From: Microbacterium luticocti DSM 19459
GTDB taxonomy: Bacteria; Actinomycetota; Actinomycetes; Actinomycetales; Microbacteriaceae
Assembly (NCBI RefSeq): GCF_000422405.1
Contig: NZ_AULS01000003.1
Coordinates: 1-64,000 of the forward strand
Reading direction: 5' to 3'
DNA: 64,000 nucleotides
In this document: positions 35,533 through 43,866 of the stretch, piece by piece
Position numbering within the stretch: the stretch's first letter is position 1
Layout of the letters: each line of letters begins with the position of its first letter
The notes under the pieces: generated by a model
The model's input: only the letters and a program-made list of their open reading frames with translations
What the model was told of the DNA's origin: nothing
Database searches by the model: none
Position numbers and translations under genes: made by a program

Positions 35533-36927
35533 TCAGCGCAGCAGCATCGCCCGCCCGGGCTCTTCGAGCACCCGGGCGACGTCGACGAGGAAACGCGATC
35601 CCTCGGCGCCGTCCACCAGCCGGTGGTCGAACGAGAGGCTCAGGGTCATCACGTCGCGCAGGGCGATCTCGCCGTCGTGCTCCCACGGCCGCCGTGCCAC
35701 CGAGCCCAGGCCGAGGATGCCCGACTCCCCCGGGTTCAGGATGGGGGTGCCGGCCTCGACCCCGAACACGCCGAAGTTCGTGATCGAGAACGTGCCACCG
35801 GTCATCGCCGACGGCGGCGTCTTGCCCGAGCGCGCGACCTGGGCGAGCTCGGTGATCGCGTCGGCCAGCTCGACCAGGGTCATCGCGTCGGCGTCCGGGA
35901 TCACGGGCACGATCAGCCCGCGCTCGGTGGCCGCGGCGATGCCGAGGTTGACGTAGTGGTGCTCGACGATCTCGCCCGCATCGGCATCCCACTTGGCGTT
36001 CAGGCTCGGGTTGCGCCCGAGTGCCAGGCAGACGGCCTTCGCGGCGACCGCCATCACGCCGATGCGGTGCCCCTCCAGCGACCGGTCGGCCTTCAGCGAC
36101 GCGACCAGCCGCATCGTCTCGGTGATGTCGACGGTGTGGAACGTCGTCACGTGCGGCGCGGTGAACGCGCTGCGCACCATGGCCTGGGCGGTGACCTTGC
36201 GTACCCCACGGATCGGGATGCGGGTGACCCGCTCACCCGGTGCCGCCTCACGCCCGGCGGCCACCGACTGCCCGGTTCCCGCCGCACCGGCCGTGCGCGC
36301 CTCGTCGGCGGCCGGGTGTGCGTCGAGACCGACCCGTGCGGCATAGGCCTCGACGTCGGCACGGGTGATCAGACCGGTGGCCCCGGTGGCCTCGACGAGC
36401 GCCAGGTCGATGCCCAGGTCCTTGGCGAGCTTGCGCACCGGCGGTGTGGACCGCGGACGCTCGATCGGGCGTTCCAGGGGCTGCTCGACGATCGCGTCGT
36501 GCGGGGCCGCCTCGAGCACGGCCGTCTCGGCACCGGTACCTGCGCCACCGGTGCGGGCGGCGCGGGCGCGCCGCTGCGGCCGAGCCGACTTGCGCGGCGC
36601 GGCACCGTAGCCCACGAGGTTCGGCGTGGCCTTCTCCTCTTCCTCGGCGGCGTCCTCGTCGGCCGCCGCAGGGGCTGCGGCATCCGGTTCCCCGCCGCCG
36701 AACGTGATGAGCACCTCACCCACCTCGACGACGTCTCCGGCGGCATGGTGCAGCTTCTGCACCGTACCGGCGAAGGGACTCGGCAGCTCGATGACGGCCT
36801 TGGCGGTCTCGACCTCGGCGATGTTCTGGTTCAGGGCGACCTCGTCGCCCTCGGCGACCAGCCACGAGACCAGCTCGGCGTCGGGCAGTCCCTCACCGAG
36901 GTCGGGCAGACGGAAATCCTGGCTCAC
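35533..36927 (-). CDS. bkdC: Branched-chain 2-oxoacid dehydrogenase E2 (dihydrolipoamide acyltransferase)
   Basis: 464 residues. A lipoyl domain (residues 1-78) has the lipoyl Lys in VETAKAVIELPSP. After a charged Ala-rich linker, a peripheral-subunit-binding domain lies near 155-190 (PPVRKLAKDLGIDLALVEAT). The catalytic domain has the active-site SFDHRLVDGAEG. It transfers the branched acyl group from E1-bound TPP to CoA. GTG 36927 overlaps the E1beta stop (GTGA). No E3 dihydrolipoamide dehydrogenase gene is in the window, so E3 must come from elsewhere. Confidence 0.93.
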   Translation of the reverse strand: MSQDFRLPDLGEGLPDAELVSWLVAEGDEVALNQNIAEVETAKAVIELPSPFAGTVQKLHHAAGDVVEVGEVLITFGGGEPDAAAPAAADEDAAEEEEKATPNLVGYGAAPRKSARPQRRARAARTGGAGTGAETAVLEAAPHDAIVEQPLERPIERPRSTPPVRKLAKDLGIDLALVEATGATGLITRADVEAYAARVGLDAHPAADEARTAGAAGTGQSVAAGREAAPGERVTRIPIRGVRKVTAQAMVRSAFTAPHVTTFHTVDITETMRLVASLKADRSLEGHRIGVMAVAAKAVCLALGRNPSLNAKWDADAGEIVEHHYVNLGIAAATERGLIVPVIPDADAMTLVELADAITELAQVARSGKTPPSAMTGGTFSITNFGVFGVEAGTPILNPGESGILGLGSVARRPWEHDGEIALRDVMTLSLSFDHRLVDGAEGSRFLVDVARVLEEPGRAMLLR

Positions 36928-37934
36928 AGTTCGACTCCGGTCAGGCTGTTCGGCCGGTCCAGCACGCTGTCCACCGCGTCGAGGATGCGGTCGAGGTCGG
37001 GCACATGGTGCTTCTCGAGCTTCGCCGGCGGGTACGGGATGTCCCACCCGGTCACCCGCACCGGTGCCGACTCGAGGTGGTTGAAGCAGCGTTCGGTGAC
37101 GCTGGCGATCAGTTCGGCGCCCATCCCCGCCTCGCGGGCCGCCTCGTGCGTGACCACGACACGGCCGGTCTTGCGCACCGAGGCGGTGATGGTCTTGTAG
37201 TCCACCGGCGACAGCGACCGCAGGTCGATCACCTCGATGTCGACGCCCTCGTCCTCGGCGGCGGTCGCGGCATCCATCGCCGTCGACACCTGCGCACCGT
37301 AGGTGAGCAGCGTCACGTCGCGGCCGGGCCGGGCGATGCGCGCCAGGCCCATCGGCGCGGCGTCGGCGAGGTCGCCGTCGAGCTCCACCTCGCCCTTGGT
37401 GTGGTAGAGCCGCTTGGGCTCGAAGAACACGACCGGGTCGTCGCAGGCGATCGCCTGCCGCAGCACCGTGTAGGCGTCCTGCGGGTTCGAGACGGCCACC
37501 ACCCGCAGACCCGCGGTGTGCACGAAGTACGCCTCGGGCGACTCGGAGTGGTGTTCCGCGGCACCCACGCCGCCGGCCCACGGGATGCGGATGGTGATGG
37601 GCATCTTCACCGCACCCTGCGAGCGGTAGTGCAGCTTGGCGACGTTCGAGACGATCTGGTCGAACGCGGGGTACACGAAGCCGTCGAACTGGATCTCGAC
37701 CACCGGCCGGTACCCGCGGTAGGCCAGGCCCACGGCGGTGCCCACGATGCCGGACTCGGCGAGCGGGGTGTCGACCACGCGCTGCGCGCCGAACTCGGTC
37801 TGCAGGCCGTCGGTGATGCGGAACACCCCGCCGAGCTTGCCGATGTCCTCACCCATGATGAGCACCTTGTCGTCATCGCGCATGGCGCGACGCAGGCCCT
37901 CGTTCAGGGCCTTGCCCATGGTGAGCTGGGTCAT
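36924..37934 (-). CDS. bkdB: Branched-chain 2-oxoacid dehydrogenase E1 beta subunit
   Basis: 336 residues. Transketolase pyrimidine-binding domain with VLIMGEDIGKLGGVFRIT and DTPLAESGIVGTAVGLAYRG, then the C-terminal domain VDIEVIDLRSLSPVDYKTI. With the alpha subunit it forms the heterotetrameric decarboxylase. IQFDGFVYPAFDQIVSNVAK fits branched-chain or pyruvate enzymes; the branched-chain call rests on E1alpha, the neighbouring leucine genes and the divergent Lrp regulator. ATG overlaps the E1alpha stop by four bases. Confidence 0.92.
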   Translation of the reverse strand: MTQLTMGKALNEGLRRAMRDDDKVLIMGEDIGKLGGVFRITDGLQTEFGAQRVVDTPLAESGIVGTAVGLAYRGYRPVVEIQFDGFVYPAFDQIVSNVAKLHYRSQGAVKMPITIRIPWAGGVGAAEHHSESPEAYFVHTAGLRVVAVSNPQDAYTVLRQAIACDDPVVFFEPKRLYHTKGEVELDGDLADAAPMGLARIARPGRDVTLLTYGAQVSTAMDAATAAEDEGVDIEVIDLRSLSPVDYKTITASVRKTGRVVVTHEAAREAGMGAELIASVTERCFNHLESAPVRVTGWDIPYPPAKLEKHHVPDLDRILDAVDSVLDRPNSLTGVEL

Positions 37935-39061
37935 CGTGCCACCTCCGCCGACTCGTCCTGGAAGCCGTCGAGGTAGGCCGAGAACCAGGTGCGCTCTTCG
38001 TCGAGGCCGGCGTGCGGCTCGGCGTAGACATCGTCCAGGATGCTCAGCGCCGGTGCCGTCGTCATGGCCAGGCAGGTGCTGCGCACGGCGGCGGCCATCT
38101 CGTCCGAGGCCGCGGCGACGACGGCGGCGAACTCGTCGTCGAACGCGCCCTGGCTGCGCAGGTACGCCTCGACACGGGTCAGCGGGTCGCGGCCGCGCCA
38201 GGCATCGAGCTCGCCCGGGCTGCGGTAGCGCGTGGGGTCGTCGCTGGTGGTGTGCGGGCCCATCCGGTAGGTGACCGCCTCGATGAACGCCGGTCCCTTG
38301 CCGCTGCGGGCGTGATCGAGCGCCCAGCGCATCGCGGCGGTGACGGCGAGCACGTCGTTGCCGTCCACGCGCATGCTCGGGATGCCGAACCCGGGCGCAC
38401 GGCCGGCGATGGGCGCGGTGGCCTGCACGCCGACCGGCTCGCTGATCGCGTACTGGTTGTTGGAGCAGACGAACACCACCGGCGCGTGGTACGACGCGGC
38501 GAACACCATGGCCTCGTTCACGTCGCCCTGGCTGGTGGCGCCGTCGCCGAACCAGGTCGCCACGACCTGGTCGGTGCCGTCGCGCTGGATGCCCATGGCG
38601 TAGCCGACCGCGTGCAGGGTCTGCGCACCGATGATGATCTGCGGGATGGCGGCGCCGATCTCGTTCGGGTCGTAGCTGGAGTGCGCCTCGCCCCGCCAGG
38701 CACGGATGTACCCCTCGGGCTTCGCGCCGCGGGCGTACGTCACCCCGGTCTCGCGGTAGCTCGGGAACGCGAAGTCGTCGGCCCGCATCGCACGGGCGGT
38801 TCCGATCTGGGTGGCCTCCTGGCCCTGGCAGGGCGCCCACAGGCCCACCTGCCCCTGACGCTGCAGCGCCATGCCCTCGGCGTCGATCCGGCGCAGCACG
38901 ACCATGTCGCGGTACAGGTCGCGCAGCGCCTGCACGTCGATGTCGGCGACCCACGGGTCCAGGTCGTGGTCGGCGATCCGCTCGCCGTCGGCGGTCAGCA
39001 GTCGTGCGACGTCGTCGACATCCGTCTTGAGGTCGGCTGTCCCAGTCAGGGTGTGCACCAT
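37931..39061 (-). CDS. bkdA: Branched-chain 2-oxoacid dehydrogenase E1 alpha subunit
   Basis: 376 residues. The TPP/Mg motif GDGATSQGDVNEAMVFAAS ends in NNQYAIS. The phosphorylation-loop region YRMGPHTTSDDPTRYRS is characteristic of branched-chain E1alpha. It decarboxylates 2-oxo acids from Leu, Ile and Val. Two ATGs are possible; 39061 is chosen because AAGGAGG lies seven bases upstream, whereas it almost touches ATG 39067. Transcription should start near 39127 from a promoter whose spacer contains a palindrome. Confidence 0.93.
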   Translation of the reverse strand: MVHTLTGTADLKTDVDDVARLLTADGERIADHDLDPWVADIDVQALRDLYRDMVVLRRIDAEGMALQRQGQVGLWAPCQGQEATQIGTARAMRADDFAFPSYRETGVTYARGAKPEGYIRAWRGEAHSSYDPNEIGAAIPQIIIGAQTLHAVGYAMGIQRDGTDQVVATWFGDGATSQGDVNEAMVFAASYHAPVVFVCSNNQYAISEPVGVQATAPIAGRAPGFGIPSMRVDGNDVLAVTAAMRWALDHARSGKGPAFIEAVTYRMGPHTTSDDPTRYRSPGELDAWRGRDPLTRVEAYLRSQGAFDDEFAAVVAAASDEMAAAVRSTCLAMTTAPALSILDDVYAEPHAGLDEERTWFSAYLDGFQDESAEVAR

Positions 39062-39133
39062 CGTCATCCCTCCTTCTCGCGGCACCCTCGTGGGGCGCCG
39101 CGTGATGAGCCGGCTACACCGCCGGATACCGTG

Positions 39134-39162
39134 AGAGTACGTGCATTTTGCACCTAGCTCAA
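39134..39162 (-). promoter_or_regulatory. bkd operon promoter with palindrome in the spacer
   Basis: On the minus strand: -35 TTGAGC (39162-39157), 17-base spacer, -10 TACTCT (39139-39134). The spacer contains the perfect palindrome GTGCA-AAA-TGCAC (39141-39153). A protein bound there would block polymerase, and the divergent Lrp-type regulator is the likely binder. Confidence 0.7.
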
Positions 39163-39215
39163 GCAACACGAAGCCGACTGAGCATGTTGCGCAGTATCAC
39201 CCGGCAGCGTCGTGC

Positions 39216-39230
39216 TAGTGTTTCGCACTA
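39216..39230 (+). promoter_or_regulatory. lrp-type gene promoter/operator
   Basis: Perfect palindrome TAGTG-TTTCG-CACTA (39216-39230) contains the candidate -10 TAGTGT and reaches the A of the start codon, eight bases after the hexamer. This suggests a short or absent leader and autoregulation. Confidence 0.6.
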
Positions 39231-39703
39231 TGGCCCACCTGGACAGTGTCGATCTGGAGCTTCTGGCCACCTTGTCGCAGGATCCGCGCGCCACCGTCGT
39301 CGCGCTCGCCGAGAAGCTCGGGATGAGTCGCAACACGGTGCAGGCGCGGATGGCGCGACTGGAGCGGTCGGGGGTGTTCCTCTCCTTCGAGCGGGCGATC
39401 TCGGCGACCGCGCTCGGCTTTCCCATCGAGGCGTTCATCGCCGTCACGGTCAGGCAGGCCGATCTGCCCTACATCACCGGCGAACTGCACCGCATCCCCG
39501 AGGTGTTGCAGGCGCATGGGATGAGCGGCCAGGTCGATCTGCTCGTGCATGTGGCGTGCCGTGACACCCAGCACCTGTTCGAGACGGATGCCCGCATCCT
39601 CGCCATCGACGGGGTGGAGCGCACCGAGACCTCGCTGGCGATGGGCGAGGTCATCGGTTACCGGGTGCGTCCGCTCATGGACCTGGCCCGCGAAGGCGCA
39701 TAG
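39230..39703 (+). CDS. Lrp/AsnC-family regulator, probable regulator of bkdABC
   Basis: 157 residues. N-terminal helix-turn-helix (VDLELLATLSQDPRATVVAL ... LGMSRNTVQARMARLERSG) followed by an alpha/beta RAM domain (FIAVTVRQADLPYITGEL, GQVDLLVHVACRDTQHLFE) that binds amino-acid-like effectors and drives oligomerisation. It is divergent from the branched-chain dehydrogenase genes, the arrangement of BkdR-type activators/repressors. Each promoter contains its own short palindrome. ATG 39230 is used since no ribosome-binding site supports it or the longer in-frame start at 39212. Confidence 0.88.
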   Translation: MAHLDSVDLELLATLSQDPRATVVALAEKLGMSRNTVQARMARLERSGVFLSFERAISATALGFPIEAFIAVTVRQADLPYITGELHRIPEVLQAHGMSGQVDLLVHVACRDTQHLFETDARILAIDGVERTETSLAMGEVIGYRVRPLMDLAREGA

Positions 39704-39717
39704 TCCCCCGGCGCGGC

Positions 39718-40599
39718 TCAGCGTGCGAGAAAGCGCATGATCGCCTCGGCGGCCGGTCGCGGCGTCTCGTAATGGATGAGGTGCCCGACCGCGGGGATCT
39801 CGTACAGGCGGGCGTCCGGGAACAACCGCACCAGTTCCCGTTCCTTCTCGATCGGGGTGATGTCGTCGCGTTCGGCGGCGATCAGCAGCGTGGGCTGCGC
39901 GATGCCCGCGGCCGACTGCCGCACGTCGTGCGACACGCTGGTCACGAACGCCTCGTGCAGCACATCGCGGTCGGCGAAGCGCGAGAAGTAGGTGTCGTGC
40001 TGGTCGTGCACGAAGCGACGCAGCGTGGCATCCCGCGTCTTGACCATCGCCAGGCTCATGACCCGCACGATCATCCGGTTGCGCAGCAGCGCCTCGCCCA
40101 CACGGCGCGGCAGCCGCGCGCCCAGCAGGTAGTAGAGCACGGCCAGGCGGGTGAACACCCCGCGCGGCCCGGCGAGTGCGGGCGCGCCGATCGGGTTGAC
40201 CAGGATCAGCCCCGGCGTCGGCAGGCCGGCGGCGACGGCGGCCGCCGCCACGATCGACCCGAAGCTGTGGCCGAGCACGACGGCGCCGGGGCAGGTGTCG
40301 GCGGCGAACGACGTGAGCCAATCGACGTATCCGCCCAGGTCGTGGCGGCGCCCCGGCAGCGGCGCGGTCTCGCCGAATCCCGGCAGGTCGGGCGAGATGA
40401 CGCGGATGCCGGGCAGGAACGCCACGATCGGTTCGAGACCGTGATGCTCGCCACGGAACCCGTGCACGGCCAGGATCGTCACCGCGGCGTCGTCGGGCCC
40501 GTACACCCAGTAGGCGGTGGTGCCGCCGAGCACGGTCGCCTCGCGACGGGTGACCGGGATCTCGGCCAGCTGTGCGGCGTACGGGTTCGGGGCGCTCAC
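39718..40599 (-). CDS. Alpha/beta-fold hydrolase
   Basis: 293 residues. Oxyanion-hole region TILAVHGFRGEHHG, nucleophile elbow VVLGHSFGSIVAA with Ser near residue 115, the Asp region LLIAAERDDITP and the catalytic His in AVGHLIHYETPRP. A helical cap lies between residues 140 and 220. Substrate unknown. The GTG start follows TAGACT (40611-40606, minus strand) by six bases, so the mRNA should be leaderless; it diverges from the exonuclease gene with both promoters inside 68 bases. Confidence 0.85.
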   Translation of the reverse strand: MSAPNPYAAQLAEIPVTRREATVLGGTTAYWVYGPDDAAVTILAVHGFRGEHHGLEPIVAFLPGIRVISPDLPGFGETAPLPGRRHDLGGYVDWLTSFAADTCPGAVVLGHSFGSIVAAAAVAAGLPTPGLILVNPIGAPALAGPRGVFTRLAVLYYLLGARLPRRVGEALLRNRMIVRVMSLAMVKTRDATLRRFVHDQHDTYFSRFADRDVLHEAFVTSVSHDVRQSAAGIAQPTLLIAAERDDITPIEKERELVRLFPDARLYEIPAVGHLIHYETPRPAAEAIMRFLAR

Positions 40600-40667
40600 C
40601 CGTCGAGTCTAGGATGCCGCGGCGTCGCTGCCGGGCGTTGTCGGAGGTGTGCCCTACCGTGGGCGGC

Positions 40668-41435
40668 ATGGACCAGCCGGCACTCTTCGACCTCGATCCC
40701 GACGACGCCGCCACCCCGCACACGGACGCGGCCGTGCCGGACTGGTCGCGCCGGGTGGGCGTGTTCGATCTCGAGACCACGGGCATCGATGTCACCGGCG
40801 ATCGCGTGGTGACCGCACACGTCGGTGTGCTCGACGGCACCGGTGCGGTGGTGCAGGCGCAGGACTGGCTCGCCGACCCGGGGGTCGAGATCCCGGATGC
40901 CGCGGCGGCGGTGCACGGTGTCACCACCGAGTACGCCCGTGCCCATGGCCGACCCGCGGCCGACGTGGTCGCCGAGGTGACCGCGGCGCTGCGGGCCCTG
41001 TTCGAGGCGGGTGTTCCGGTGGTCGCCTACAACGCGCCGTACGACTTCTCGCTGTTGGCCCACGAGTGCCGGCGACACGGCGTGGCCGAGATCGCACGTC
41101 CCGAGCCGGTGATCGACCCGCTCGTGCTCGACAAGGCGCTCGACCGGTATCGGCGCGGAAAGCGCACCCTCACCGCGGTGGCCGCGCATTATGCGGTGGC
41201 GCTCGAGGACGCGCACGAGGCGGCGTCCGACGCGGTCGCGGCCGGTCGGGTGGCGTTGGCCCTCGCCCAGCGGTACGCGACGGCGTTGCCCGCATCGGCG
41301 GTCGAACTGCACACCCGGCAGATCGGCTGGGCGCGCGACCAGGCCGAAAGCCTCACCGAGTACTTCGTGCGCATCGGGCGGATCGATCCGGCCGACACCC
41401 TCGACGGCAGCTGGCCGATCCGCGCCCGCACATGA
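40668..41435 (+). CDS. DnaQ-like DEDD 3'-5' exonuclease
   Basis: 255 residues. Exo I VGVFDLETTGIDVTGDRVV (Asp and Glu), Exo II AYNAPYDFSLLAHE (Asp) and Exo III LEDAHEAASDAVAAG (His and Asp, DEDDh type). It resembles the stand-alone exonuclease found widely in actinobacteria rather than a polymerase III epsilon subunit with a clamp-binding tail. It would trim single-stranded DNA or RNA ends. TACCGT (40655-40660) lies seven bases before the ATG and there is no ribosome-binding site, so a leaderless message is likely. Confidence 0.88.
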   Translation: MDQPALFDLDPDDAATPHTDAAVPDWSRRVGVFDLETTGIDVTGDRVVTAHVGVLDGTGAVVQAQDWLADPGVEIPDAAAAVHGVTTEYARAHGRPAADVVAEVTAALRALFEAGVPVVAYNAPYDFSLLAHECRRHGVAEIARPEPVIDPLVLDKALDRYRRGKRTLTAVAAHYAVALEDAHEAASDAVAAGRVALALAQRYATALPASAVELHTRQIGWARDQAESLTEYFVRIGRIDPADTLDGSWPIRART

Positions 41436-41436
41436 C

Positions 41437-41462
41437 GAAGACCCCGCCGCAGCGGGGCCTTC
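41437..41462. terminator. Bidirectional hairpin terminator
   Basis: GAAG-A-CCCCGC, loop CGCA, GCGGGG-C-CTTC: a 6-bp GC stem extended by four more pairs past one mismatch. It sits between the convergent exonuclease and rpmE2 genes. A T-tract is lacking on both strands. Confidence 0.7.
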
Positions 41463-41475
41463 ACCGGGTGCGCGA

Positions 41476-41730
41476 TTACTTGGCGGCGCCGAAGCCCTTG
41501 AAGCGCTGGTTGAACTTCTCGACGCGGCCGGCCGAGTCGAGGATGCGCTGCTTGCCCGTGTAGAACGGGTGCGACGCCGACGAGATCTCGACGTCGATGA
41601 CGGGGTACTCGACGCCATCGAGCTCGATGGTCTTGTCGCTGGTCGCGGTCGAGCGGGTCAGGAAGGTCTCGCCCGAGCCGAGGTCGCGGAAGACAACGGC
41701 GTGGTAGTCGGGGTGGATGTCAGTCTTCAT
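41476..41730 (-). CDS. rpmE2: Ribosomal protein bL31, type B (zinc-independent)
   Basis: 84 residues: [20 protein letters not shown], the [15 protein letters not shown] segment typical of type B, and [20 protein letters not shown]. It lacks the Cys4 zinc ribbon of type A bL31. In many bacteria type B proteins replace the zinc form when zinc is scarce, under Zur control; no Zur box is visible here, so this may be the everyday bL31. ATG 41730 is preceded by AAGGA. A TAGACT at 41791-41786 (minus strand) gives a leader of about 50 bases that could begin with a short reading frame. Confidence 0.92.
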   Translation of the reverse strand: MKTDIHPDYHAVVFRDLGSGETFLTRSTATSDKTIELDGVEYPVIDVEISSASHPFYTGKQRILDSAGRVEKFNQRFKGFGAAK

Positions 41731-41785
41731 TGGGATTCCTTGCGGTGCGGAAGGGAAATCTGCGGCGCCGAAGCACCAAGGATCG

Positions 41786-41791
41786 AGTCTA
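41786..41791 (-). promoter_or_regulatory. rpmE2 -10 hexamer TAGACT
   Basis: Same hexamer and spacing as the leaderless promoters in this window, but the codon at the predicted transcript start is TTG, opening a 19-codon frame that ends inside rpmE2. Confidence 0.5.
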
Positions 41792-42595
41792 TCAGCGATC
41801 GCCGGGGTTCTGCGACGCGGCACGGGCGGCGTAGCGCCCGTCCTCGGTGGCCAGGGTGATCGGCATGCCGAACGTGGCGCTGAGGTTCTCGGCGGTGAGG
41901 GTCTCCTCTAGCGGGCCGGATGCCACGACCGCACCGTCCCGCAGCAGCAGCACGTGCGTGAACCCGACCGGGATCTCTTCGACGTGGTGGGTGACCATGA
42001 TCATGGCCGGAGTGGTCGGCGCCTGCGCGTATCCGCCGAGCAACTGCAGCAGCTCCTCCCGGGCCCCCAGGTCCAGGCTCGCGCTCGGCTCGTCCAGCAG
42101 CAGCAGCTCGGGATCGGTCATCACGGCACGGGCGATCTGCACGCGCTTCTGCTCCCCCTCCGACAGGGTGCCGAAGGTGCGGTCGGCGAGGTGGTCGAGC
42201 CGCCACTCGGCCAGCACCCGCAGGGCGCGACGCTCGTCGATGTCTTCGTAGGACTCGTTCCACCGGCCGAGCACCGAGTACGCCGCGGTCATCACCACGT
42301 TCAGCACGGTCTCTTCGGGCGGTACCCGGCGCGCCATCGCCGACGAGGCGAAGCCGATGCGGGGGCGCAGCTCGAACACGTCGGTGCGGCCGAGCCGCTC
42401 GTCGAGCACGGTGACCGTGCCGCTGGTGGGATGCAGCAGTGTCGCCGCCAACTGCAGGATCGTGGTCTTGCCGGCACCGTTGGCCCCGAGCACCACCCAG
42501 CGCTCGTCGCCGCGCACCGACCAGTCCACGTGATCGACGATGTTGCGGGCGTTGCGGCGGACGACGACGTCGGCGAACTCGAGGACCTGGGGCAT
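41792..42595 (-). CDS. ABC transporter ATP-binding protein (stand-alone)
   Basis: 267 residues. Walker [15 protein letters not shown], signature [15 protein letters not shown], Walker [13 protein letters not shown] and switch His in VTHHVEEIP. It most resembles the YlmA/ModF-like cytosolic ATPases (Leu at the signature start, '[14 protein letters not shown]'). No permease gene is adjacent, so its partner is unknown. ATG 42595 follows TAGGCT (42608-42603, minus strand) by seven bases; no ribosome-binding site is seen. Confidence 0.87.
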   Translation of the reverse strand: MPQVLEFADVVVRRNARNIVDHVDWSVRGDERWVVLGANGAGKTTILQLAATLLHPTSGTVTVLDERLGRTDVFELRPRIGFASSAMARRVPPEETVLNVVMTAAYSVLGRWNESYEDIDERRALRVLAEWRLDHLADRTFGTLSEGEQKRVQIARAVMTDPELLLLDEPSASLDLGAREELLQLLGGYAQAPTTPAMIMVTHHVEEIPVGFTHVLLLRDGAVVASGPLEETLTAENLSATFGMPITLATEDGRYAARAASQNPGDR

Positions 42596-42605
42596 GGCAT
42601 CCAGC

Positions 42606-43820
42606 CTAACGGCCGGACCCGCTCACCTCCGCGTACAGCGCCGCGGTCTGCCGGGCGATCTGGTCCCATCCGAAGTCGGTCGCGGCCCGCTCGCGCCCGG
42701 CCCTGCCGTAGGCGGCGGCACGCTCGGGGTCGCACGCCACCTCGGTGAGCGCGGCGGCCAGGTCGGCCGCGAACCGTTCCGGGTCGCGCGGGGTGCCGGT
42801 GCCGTCGTCGGCCTGGTCGATGGGCACAAGCCGCCCGGTGACACCGTCGAGGACGACCTCGGGGATGCCACCGGTCGCGGTGCCCACCACCGCGGCGCCG
42901 CACGCCATCGCCTCCAGGTTCACGATGCCCAGCGGTTCGTACACCGACGGGCACACGAACACGGTCGCCGCCGTCAGCACCGTGCACAGCTCGTGGCGGC
43001 TGAGCATCCGGTCGATCCAGACGACACCGTCGCGCTCGGCCTGCAGCCCCTGCACCAGCTCGGTGACCTCGGCCATGATCTGCGGGGTGTCGGGGGCGCC
43101 GGCGCACACGATCAGCTGCACCTCCGGCGGCAGCATCCGAGCCGCCCGCAGCAGGTGCGGCAGACCCTTCTGCCGGGTGATGCGGCCGACGAACACGACG
43201 CTCGGCCGCGACGCGTCGACCCCGAGCGTCGCGAGCAGCGTCGGGTCGTCGACGGGATGCCACGCCTGCACGTCGATCCCGTTGTAGATCACGCGCACCC
43301 GGCGCGGATCGAGGTCGGGGTAGGTGCGCAGGATGTCGGAGCGCATGCCGTCGCTGACGGCGATGACCGCCGCGGCAGAGGCGAACGCGGTGCGCTCCAC
43401 GAAACTCGAGAGCGCATACCCGCCGCCGAGCTGCTCGGCCTTCCACGGACGCAGCGGCTCGAGGCTGTGGGCGGTCACGATGTGCGGGATGCCGTGCAGC
43501 AGGGATGCCACATGCCCGGCGAAGTTCGCGTACCAGGTGTGCGAGTGCACGACGTCGGCGCCGGCGATGTCGGGCACGATCTCGAGGTCGGTGCCCAGGG
43601 TCTGCACGGCGGGGTTCGCGTCGCGCAGCGCATCGGGCACGCCGTAGGAGCGGGTGCCGCGCTCATCGCGCAGCGCGCCGAACGCGCGCACCCGTGCGTC
43701 GACCGGTCCGCCCTCGCCGACACCGAGCCGGCGCAGCGCCTTCACGAGCTCGGCGACGTGCACTCCCGCCCCGCCGTAGACCTCCGGCGGGTACTCCTTC
43801 GTCACGATGTCGACGCGCAT
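42606..43820 (-). CDS. glgA: Glycogen synthase / GT4 glucosyltransferase (actinobacterial GlgA/GlgM type)
   Basis: 404 residues. GT-B fold of family GT4: KEYPPEVYGGAGVHVAELVK near the N-terminus, HSHTWYANFAGH, VGRITRQKGLPHLLRAA, and EPLGIVNLEAMACGAAVVGT with the conserved E-x7-E. Actinobacterial homologues use ADP-glucose to make glycogen or maltose-1-phosphate. It is divergent from glgC, whose product makes ADP-glucose, so supply and use are encoded back to back. ATG 43820 follows TAGCGT (43833-43828, minus strand) by seven bases, predicting leaderless translation. Confidence 0.9.
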   Translation of the reverse strand: MRVDIVTKEYPPEVYGGAGVHVAELVKALRRLGVGEGGPVDARVRAFGALRDERGTRSYGVPDALRDANPAVQTLGTDLEIVPDIAGADVVHSHTWYANFAGHVASLLHGIPHIVTAHSLEPLRPWKAEQLGGGYALSSFVERTAFASAAAVIAVSDGMRSDILRTYPDLDPRRVRVIYNGIDVQAWHPVDDPTLLATLGVDASRPSVVFVGRITRQKGLPHLLRAARMLPPEVQLIVCAGAPDTPQIMAEVTELVQGLQAERDGVVWIDRMLSRHELCTVLTAATVFVCPSVYEPLGIVNLEAMACGAAVVGTATGGIPEVVLDGVTGRLVPIDQADDGTGTPRDPERFAADLAAALTEVACDPERAAAYGRAGRERAATDFGWDQIARQTAALYAEVSGSGR

Positions 43821-43827
43821 GTCAGGA

Positions 43828-43860
43828 ACGCTAGTACAGCCGGGGCGGCGGGCATAGTGT
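43828..43860. promoter_or_regulatory. Divergent leaderless promoters of glgA and glgC
   Basis: The 46-base gap holds TAGCGT on the minus strand (43833-43828, seven bases before the glgA ATG) and TAGTGT on the plus strand (43855-43860, six bases before the glgC ATG). No ribosome-binding site is present in either direction. Confidence 0.7.
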
Positions 43861-43866
43861 GGTGCC

